Below, one piece after another: positions 6,060-9,452 of a DNA stretch of 9,452 nt (positions are counted from its first letter, which is position 1; every line of letters begins with the position of its first letter). The notes below the pieces were generated by a model, which worked only from the letters and a program-made list of their open reading frames with translations, was not told the DNA's origin and searched no databases. The DNA lies in NCBI GenBank assembly GCA_900554535.1, contig USIA01000063.1, positions 1-9,452 of the forward strand. The letters are read 5' to 3'. A program made the translations under genes and the position numbers. Source of the DNA: an uncultured Oscillospiraceae bacterium. Its GTDB lineage: Bacteria > Bacillota > Clostridia > Oscillospirales > Acutalibacteraceae.

Positions 6060-6088
6060 ATTATAGAACGCATGTTCGATATTTACAA
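6060..6088 (-). promoter_or_regulatory. SOS promoter with LexA (DinR) box
   Basis: On the minus strand TTGTAA (6088-6083) and TATAAT (6065-6060) are 17 bp apart. The spacer contains GAACGCATGTTC (6066-6077), matching the Gram-positive LexA/DinR box GAAC-N4-GTTC. LexA bound there would sit between -35 and -10 and block RNA polymerase, so the polymerase and small-protein genes should be DNA-damage inducible. Confidence 0.88.
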
Positions 6089-6156
6089 GTGGAAAATGAA
6101 GGAAATCTTCTTGTGTCAGAAGAACAAAAAGGTGAAATGAAGCTGTAAACGGCTAG

Positions 6157-6194
6157 GCCTCCCGGAAGAGAATACCTTTCGGGAGGCTTATTTC
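6157..6194 (+). terminator. Terminator-like stem-loop
   Basis: GCCTCCCG (6157-6164) and CGGGAGGC (6180-6187) form eight perfect pairs, extended by GAA/TTT with one G-U, followed on the plus strand by TTATTTCATTT. No plus-strand gene lies just upstream; only a 14-codon frame at 6094-6138 without a clear ribosome site is seen. It may insulate the SOS promoter from the phd-doc transcript. The rest of 6090-6269 holds nothing I can support. Confidence 0.6.
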
Positions 6195-6269
6195 ATTTGG
6201 GTCGTCCTATTTTGTTTGCAAGAAATTACAGCGCATCAAAGCTCTTTCCGCGTAAAAGGGTTGTGGTAC

Positions 6270-6648
6270 TCATTTCTGATGCAACAAAATCCATTGCAAA
6301 AGGTCAGCGGAAGTGGCCTCGCTGGATGCCACGGAAAAGATAATTTTAATCAGCTCTTGCTGTGTATATATTCCAGTTCAATTCCATTCAGCATCAGAAA
6401 GACCAACATGACATGCGTGCCAATCCGCTTGTTGCCGTCGACAAAAGAATGATTGCGGATAAGGCCGAATCCAAGTTGAGCTGCTTTGACCTGGACGGAC
6501 GGATAAAGAGGTGACCACCAAAGGTCTGGAATGGCGTGGAGAGAGCGGAATCCAACAATCCCTCATCGCGAATCCCGGCTGTGCCGCCAAACTGATCGAG
6601 AAGCTGTTGGTGCAGGAGAAGAACCTGCTGTTTTGTCAACCGCTTCAT
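6270..6648 (-). pseudogene. doc: doc toxin gene with two frameshifts
   Basis: Read across frames this is a full Doc (death-on-curing, Fic-fold) toxin of about 126 residues. Characterised Doc phosphorylates EF-Tu and stops translation. The N-terminus is MKRLTKQQVLLLHQQLLDQF then GIRDEGLLDSALSTPFQTFGG. The first shift lies at 6504-6508, where a T run seems one base short (restoring it gives HLFYPSVQVKAAQLGFGLI). The frame then gives the Fic motif HSFVDGNKR and IGTHVMLVFLMLNGIELEY. The second shift lies in the TATATA run at 6364-6371, after which QQELIKIIFSVAS runs to LLQWILLHQK and a TGA at 6270-6272. The start overlaps the antitoxin stop by four bases (ATGA). The unshifted frame stops after 84 residues without the Fic motif, so the toxin should be dead. 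Sequencing error at the two runs is the alternative. Confidence 0.87.
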
Positions 6649-6887
6649 TTGGCCAATACCTCATATGCCTCCTTGTTCTTCGCCATTAAGCGTCGGGAAA
6701 GCTGCAAAATGTCCTCATCTGCGGCCTGCTGCTCGTTTTCCAACTGGCTGAACTCAATCAAGACATACCGCGGCACATTATTTTTCAGAATGATTGCCGC
6801 GCCGTTCTCATCCACCAGACGGGCCACACGGGAAAAGTTCTGGTTTGCCTCAGTGATAGATACAAGATTGTCTGTATTGATAACCAT
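6645..6887 (-). CDS. phd: Phd/YefM-family antitoxin
   Basis: This 80-residue antitoxin would bind its operator and neutralise Doc. The sequence VINTDNLVSITEANQNFSRV, then VDENGAAIILKNNVPRYVLI, is the usual Phd/YefM DNA-binding fold, and the C-terminal helix region (from about residue 50) is the toxin-binding tail. ATG 6887 follows GGAGG by eight bases; an in-frame start at 6902 would fall before the ribosome site and is not favoured. The stop overlaps the doc start as ATGA, so translation is coupled. A promoter lies 20 bp upstream. The antitoxin is intact while its toxin is frameshifted, the usual order of decay because loss of the antitoxin first would be lethal. Confidence 0.9.
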   Translation of the reverse strand: MVINTDNLVSITEANQNFSRVARLVDENGAAIILKNNVPRYVLIEFSQLENEQQAADEDILQLSRRLMAKNKEAYEVLAK

Positions 6888-6906
6888 AGAAAGCACCTCC
6901 ATTCAT

Positions 6907-6935
6907 AGTATACACGAAATCTAGGATAAATACAA
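6907..6935 (-). promoter_or_regulatory. Promoter of phd-doc
   Basis: TTGTAT (6935-6930) and TATACT (6912-6907) on the minus strand are 17 bp apart. The start of transcription would fall near 6900, close to the GGAGG ribosome site of phd, so the leader is very short. Confidence 0.65.
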
Positions 6936-7020
6936 CCTAAATAATGAGTTGCACAATAAAAACGCCTCCATAAAATAATTCTCAATCAAAATGTTTTGCT
7001 TTGCACAGACACAATCCCCA

Positions 7021-7081
7021 GGGGATATAGGGGGTAAGATATCCAGATTCAGTATCCAATATCACTTGGATTTGCTTGCAA
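7021..7081. repeat. Direct repeat copy A flanking the PIN toxin-antitoxin cassette
   Basis: This 61-bp segment (GGGGATATAGGGGG at one end, TTGCTTGCAA at the other) matches copy B at 8037-8110 in the same orientation. The only length difference is one 13-bp unit: copy A has a single TATCCAGATTCAG (7040-7052) where copy B has two. Together with the terminator at 7211-7252 and the phd promoter it fills the 378-bp gap between phd and the PIN gene, where I find no supported gene. Confidence 0.85.
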
Positions 7082-7210
7082 TGCTAAGCAAACGAAGCAA
7101 ATGCTTAAACCAGTTTGAAAATATTGAAATAATATCCCATTTAAATTCTTGGCTCATTACAAGGCTGAGCGAGAATTTCTGCTTGGCTGCATCGCGCACT
7201 TGGATAGAGA

Positions 7211-7252
7211 TAGGAAAAGGACCAGGGAGACCGTTCGGTCACCTTGATCCTT
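7211..7252 (-). terminator. Terminator of the antitoxin-PIN toxin operon
   Basis: The 36 bp at 7217-7252 form a long hairpin: 16-base arms with 14 pairs (one of them G-U) and two mismatches around the loop GAAC. It begins 13 bp after the PIN toxin stop on the minus strand and is followed by TTCCTATC, a weak U-tract. Confidence 0.7.
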
Positions 7253-7265
7253 TACTGAATCTGCT

Positions 7266-7661
7266 TCAAGTATTATCAAACTGTTTTTCCAAAAACTCTG
7301 CAACACTCACGACCTGTGGGTCCTTCGGGAAGTGCTTCAAATTGCCCGTAATCAATGTTGCGCCGCAGAATTTTGCGACTTCATAGAATTTTTTATCAGC
7401 AGTATCTGAAAAAGGAATGTCAATGGGCTTTGCAATCACAGATTGGCCGTAAGCCTCAAACCAGTCCAACAAGGCGTTGATTTGGCCCTGTGAAAAACCA
7501 AACTTCGGCCTTTGCAGAACTTCCCGGTACTCGCACAGAATCCGATAGTCAAAGCAGGGGATTAGTGTGCCGGTCAGTACCATGCTTACAACTTTAGCGG
7601 GTGCACCGTTTTTGGACCAAAATGCCGATACCAACACGTTTGTATCGATCACCACCAGCAT
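7266..7661 (-). CDS. PIN-domain toxin (putative ribonuclease)
   Basis: This 131-residue PIN-domain protein is probably a metal-dependent RNase toxin of the VapC-like PIN group (COG1569-type). The N-terminal MLVVIDTNVLVSAF carries Asp6. CEYREVL (Glu44, Glu47) and SDTADKKFYEVA (Asp86, Asp89) supply the other acidic residues, and ATLITGNLKHFPK is typical of this subgroup. ATG 7661 is chosen because it begins just before the IDTNV strand; a TTG at 7667 would add two residues and has closer spacing to the ribosome site AGGAGG, which lies inside the end of the antitoxin gene. It follows the antitoxin by only a few bases and ends before a long hairpin terminator. No lesion is visible. The RNA target cannot be told from sequence. 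Confidence 0.9.
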   Translation of the reverse strand: MLVVIDTNVLVSAFWSKNGAPAKVVSMVLTGTLIPCFDYRILCEYREVLQRPKFGFSQGQINALLDWFEAYGQSVIAKPIDIPFSDTADKKFYEVAKFCGATLITGNLKHFPKDPQVVSVAEFLEKQFDNT

Positions 7662-7667
7662 GCGCAA

Positions 7668-7943
7668 TCAATCCTCCTGGCGTGATGCTGCAATCTCAGC
7701 TTCAATCTCATCATCGGTCATGTAGCCTTGTTTTGCGGCCTTTTCTCGCATGGAGTTGAACGCGATCATTGCCTTTGCCTGCCTAACGGCTTTCAGCGTT
7801 TCTTCAAAACTGCCGTCGGCAATGTCCAGGAGAAGGGCTGTTGGCCGGCCATTGTTGGTAATAACAACTTCTCCGTCCGCAGAAAGATTTTCCCATATGC
7901 TCTTTGGCGTTGTCCTCAAATCTCTGACAGTGTAAAATCGCAT
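7668..7943 (-). CDS. Phd/YefM-like antitoxin of the PIN toxin
   Basis: This 91-residue protein precedes the PIN toxin in one operon and should neutralise it and autoregulate. The N-terminal half (FYTVRDLRTTPKSIWENLS, then GEVVITNNGRPTALLLDI) is the Phd/YefM-like DNA-binding fold. The charged helical second half (FEETLKAVRQAKAMIAFNSM, then DDEIEAEIAASRQED) is the likely toxin-binding part, with the DEIEAEIAA end often seen in these partners. ATG 7943 follows GAGGTGAG by six bases. Its TGA stop is followed at once by the toxin start region. The upstream ORF ends at 7950, so its stop codon falls within this gene's ribosome site. Confidence 0.88.
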   Translation of the reverse strand: MRFYTVRDLRTTPKSIWENLSADGEVVITNNGRPTALLLDIADGSFEETLKAVRQAKAMIAFNSMREKAAKQGYMTDDEIEAEIAASRQED

Positions 7944-7949
7944 AAAAGC

Positions 7950-9452
7950 TCACCTCTTCGCTTCTATTATACGATTTTGTATCACAATTGTCAACGAAAA
8001 ATGTAACAGCTTTTCACACGCTTGCTTCCCTCTTTGGGGGATATAGGGGGGAAGATATCCAGATTCAATATCCAGTTTCAGTATCCAATATCGCTTTGAC
8101 TTACTTGCAAGGTTTTTCAGCATGGCTTCTGGAGCATCTGTATAATTGACGGCCGTCCTCTCGAGTAGGTTTTCGGAGTTGGTCCAAGTGCCATGGGTGT
8201 TATTGATGTCATTCAAAAGTTTTACGCCAATCGCCCCGGCCTCTGCCCAGTCATGCAGATTGCGGCTATAGTCATCCAGAAGAATGTCTGTTTTCCGCAG
8301 GCCGCCAGGAACCGAGAGAGACTTTCGACAACCATTCTCGACAAACACGCGATGATCCTGGTCAATTTCAGGTAAATGTTGATCCAGCCATGCGTTTTTC
8401 TCTGGAATTGCCGTAGGAATATTCAGAGCGGCGGAGAAAACATACACGTCCAAATCGTCTTTCTGCATTGCCTGTTTGACCATATCCACTACATTCTGCT
8501 GCGGAGGCAGGGTTTCAAAATACCCCGGCTGCAATAATGCATCCGGGGTCTCGGCCTGATCAATAAATTTTGTTAATGTGCCGTCCATGTCCACAAACAG
8601 GCGCTGCTTCGGTGGAGCAGGCGTGTTCGTATCCATGGCGGGGACAGAGGGTGATTCTTCTTTTCTATCCGAAAGCTTTACATTTTCGGGATTCTGTGCT
8701 ATACTATCCTTAACTATTGAGCCATCGGGAGTTTTCTCCTCATGGCTCGAAGAGCCGGCACTTGTTAAGGCCCTGGGCAATTGTAGCCCAGCACACCGAG
8801 CAAGCTGCCGGCTCTTTTCTTTGTCCTGATATAAAAGCCCTCCCGCCCGCATCACTCTTCCGAGAAAGCAGCCTTGAGAGAGGTCTCCGTTTTCGTCTAT
8901 GGAAAGGAAATTTGTGCGGCCGTAAACACTCGTGATGAAATTGGAATCGATCTGAGATAACTCATAGATGCCCTGGCCATTCGGATGAATAGCGACCATG
9001 ATGGGCAGGTTGTCCGGATCGGCCTGTGCCGTAATGACGACCAAATCATCATCATACGTCAAAGAACGGGCAACCATGGCGGGAGATTCCAGCATCTGTG
9101 GCAGCTGCTTTACCTGTTCGACGGGCAGCCCGTGATATCGTGTGTTCGCGGGATCTTTGGGGTGGACAATATCCTTCAAGTGCTTTTGTGTCATTAACAT
9201 GGGTAATGGGTGCAAACCAAGGTCCGTCAGAACCTTTGGTGTGTCGCTGACATAGAGCGCATCATTCCGGTTCATAGTATCTTGAAGGACAGCATCGACA
9301 TCATCAGAGAAAGAACGAGAAGGCATCTTAGTTGCTGCGGTGTCCTTGCGTATTGCTGGTTGCTGTTCGTGAACAGCTTCGACAATCTCTGCTTCGGTCG
9401 CAACACCGGCAGGCGCCGCGGGGGGTTCCCCGGGGGCCGGGGCTGCATGCAA
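7950..9452 (-). CDS. Phage/ICE-type polyvalent protein: MuF-C-like plus HAD-like domain, partial
   Basis: About 500 C-terminal residues are visible and the N-terminus lies beyond the right edge. A TTG at the very edge is a chance start; the Pro/Ala-rich stretch there (PAPGEPPAAPAG) looks like a linker. A first domain follows (about 9330-8790: LTDLGLHPLPMLMTQKHL, then YELSQIDSNFITSVYGR and DKEKSRQLARCAGLQLP). It resembles the C-terminal domain of phage MuF and related polyvalent proteins. A Ser/Glu-rich linker carries GSIVKDSIAQNPENVKLSDR. A HAD-type domain comes next: LFVDMDGTLTKF (nucleophile DxD, about 8595), VFSAAL (motif II) and ILLDDYSRNL (motif IV), closest in look to 5'-nucleotidase C-like HAD proteins. 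The frame then crosses repeat B and the next operon's promoter, adding about 46 residues that look non-native. The enzymatic substrate is unknown. Confidence 0.75.
   Translation of the reverse strand: MHAAPAPGEPPAAPAGVATEAEIVEAVHEQQPAIRKDTAATKMPSRSFSDDVDAVLQDTMNRNDALYVSDTPKVLTDLGLHPLPMLMTQKHLKDIVHPKDPANTRYHGLPVEQVKQLPQMLESPAMVARSLTYDDDLVVITAQADPDNLPIMVAIHPNGQGIYELSQIDSNFITSVYGRTNFLSIDENGDLSQGCFLGRVMRAGGLLYQDKEKSRQLARCAGLQLPRALTSAGSSSHEEKTPDGSIVKDSIAQNPENVKLSDRKEESPSVPAMDTNTPAPPKQRLFVDMDGTLTKFIDQAETPDALLQPGYFETLPPQQNVVDMVKQAMQKDDLDVYVFSAALNIPTAIPEKNAWLDQHLPEIDQDHRVFVENGCRKSLSVPGGLRKTDILLDDYSRNLHDWAEAGAIGVKLLNDINNTHGTWTNSENLLERTAVNYTDAPEAMLKNLASKSKRYWILKLDIESGYLPPYIPQRGKQACEKLLHFSLTIVIQNRIIEAKR
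7966..7994 (-). promoter_or_regulatory. Consensus promoter of the antitoxin-PIN operon
   Basis: On the minus strand TTGACA (7994-7989) and TATAAT (7971-7966) are exactly 17 bp apart, a full consensus. Transcription would start near 7959, just before the ribosome site of the antitoxin. The promoter lies inside the extreme 3' end of the upstream open frame, which suggests that this end of the frame is a secondary extension. Confidence 0.88.
8037..8110. repeat. Direct repeat copy B with two 13-bp tandem units
   Basis: This 74-bp segment is homologous to copy A (7021-7081). It holds the tandem pair TATCCAGATTCAA (8056-8068) and TATCCAGTTTCAG (8069-8081) and then the partial unit TATCCAATATC. Copy B lies in frame inside the C-terminal part of the upstream gene. 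There the codon matching the TGA in copy A (7062-7064) reads CGA, so the frame stays open. Confidence 0.85.
8677..8705 (+). promoter_or_regulatory. Antisense plus-strand promoter
   Basis: TTTACA (8677-8682) and TATACT (8700-8705) are 17 bp apart, and the -10 is preceded by TGC (8697-8699), an extended -10. Each hexamer matches consensus in five of six bases. It lies inside a minus-strand coding region and points at the two-hairpin element below. Confidence 0.6.
8711..8821 (+). ncRNA. Candidate small structured RNA antisense to the linker region
   Basis: The predicted transcript of about 110 nt would contain two strong hairpins. The first is GAGCCAT (8719-8725) with ATGGCTC (8742-8748), continued by GGGAG/CTCCT around a UUUU loop with one C-C mismatch. 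The second is AGAGCCGGCACTTG (8751-8764) with CAAG and TGCCGGCTCT (8801-8804, 8806-8815; one bulged C). It encloses the inner hairpin CTGGGC/GCCCAG (8773-8778, 8786-8791), and TTTCTTT follows directly. In hairpin one the plus strand has a G-U pair where the minus strand would have an A-C mismatch, favouring plus-strand RNA. The DNA also codes, on minus, for a Ser/Gly-rich linker, so some structure could be incidental. No known RNA family is recognised. Confidence 0.45.

Noticed and set aside
7062..7238. A 58-codon minus frame ending Ala-Ser-Lys-Ser-Lys-stop after the PIN toxin, as a truncated gene
   Set aside because: It begins inside the terminator hairpin with no start codon. Its resemblance to the neighbouring gene's end is limited to the shared DNA repeat, and AT-rich DNA of this length can be open by chance.
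6991..7386. A 131-codon plus frame overlapping repeat A and the PIN gene end
   Set aside because: It has no ribosome site or recognisable domain, and half of it is antisense to the PIN gene.
7021..8110. Integron attC sites around the PIN cassette
   Set aside because: The repeats lack the GTTRRRY/RYYYAAC boxes of attC, and the integrase at 1902-2777 shows no integron-specific insertion that I can identify.

Overview
The window looks like an accessory, mobile-DNA-rich stretch of a Gram-positive Firmicute, probably a gut Clostridia or Negativicutes relative; this is inference. Supporting signs are strong AGGAGG-type ribosome binding sites, near-consensus sigma-A promoters with 17-bp spacers, a DinR/LexA-type SOS box (GAAC-N4-GTTC), and gene families common in Firmicute mobile elements. 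Base composition is patchy: AT-rich intergenic DNA and toxin-antitoxin genes sit beside a GC-rich resolvase remnant and polymerase gene, which points to assembly by horizontal transfer.

Layout, left to right. 52-328: seven tandem 43-45 bp units, each carrying the dyad GGGGAAC-TG-GTTCCCC, with further solitary copies at 1805-1820 and 2951-2980. 433-652: consensus promoter, a ten-codon leader ORF and a possible attenuator. 657-1576: a RelB/DinJ-like antitoxin with a zeta-type kinase toxin. 1577-1681: terminators for the converging toxin and integrase transcripts. 1902-2777 (minus): tyrosine recombinase. 3031-3615 (minus): serine recombinase killed by one in-frame TAG, with a 28-bp recombination-site-like dyad just upstream at 3643-3670. 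3890-4505: MntA/HepT-type (MNT-HEPN) toxin-antitoxin pair. 4542-6035 (minus): SOS-type operon of a Y-family polymerase and a conserved small protein, with a LexA box lying between -35 and -10. 6270-6887 (minus): phd-doc pair in which doc carries two frameshifts. 7266-7943 (minus): Phd/YefM-like antitoxin and PIN-domain toxin, flanked by two copies of a 61/74 bp direct repeat. 7950-9452 (minus): 3' part of a large phage/ICE-type polyvalent protein with a MuF-C-like domain and a HAD phosphatase-like domain, running off the right edge.

How it fits together. Four toxin-antitoxin modules of different families, two recombinases, SOS-inducible mutagenic repair and phage-type protein pieces are typical of an integrated element or a decaying accessory island. 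Two parts, the resolvase and Doc, are visibly broken. The least ordinary signals are the dispersed and tandem palindrome, the unusual RelB-like/zeta pairing, the leader/attenuator in front of it, and a compact plus-strand promoter, two-hairpin and U-tract arrangement (8677-8821) antisense to the linker of the phage-type gene, which reads like a small RNA gene. All family assignments come from motif recognition by eye; no database search was run.
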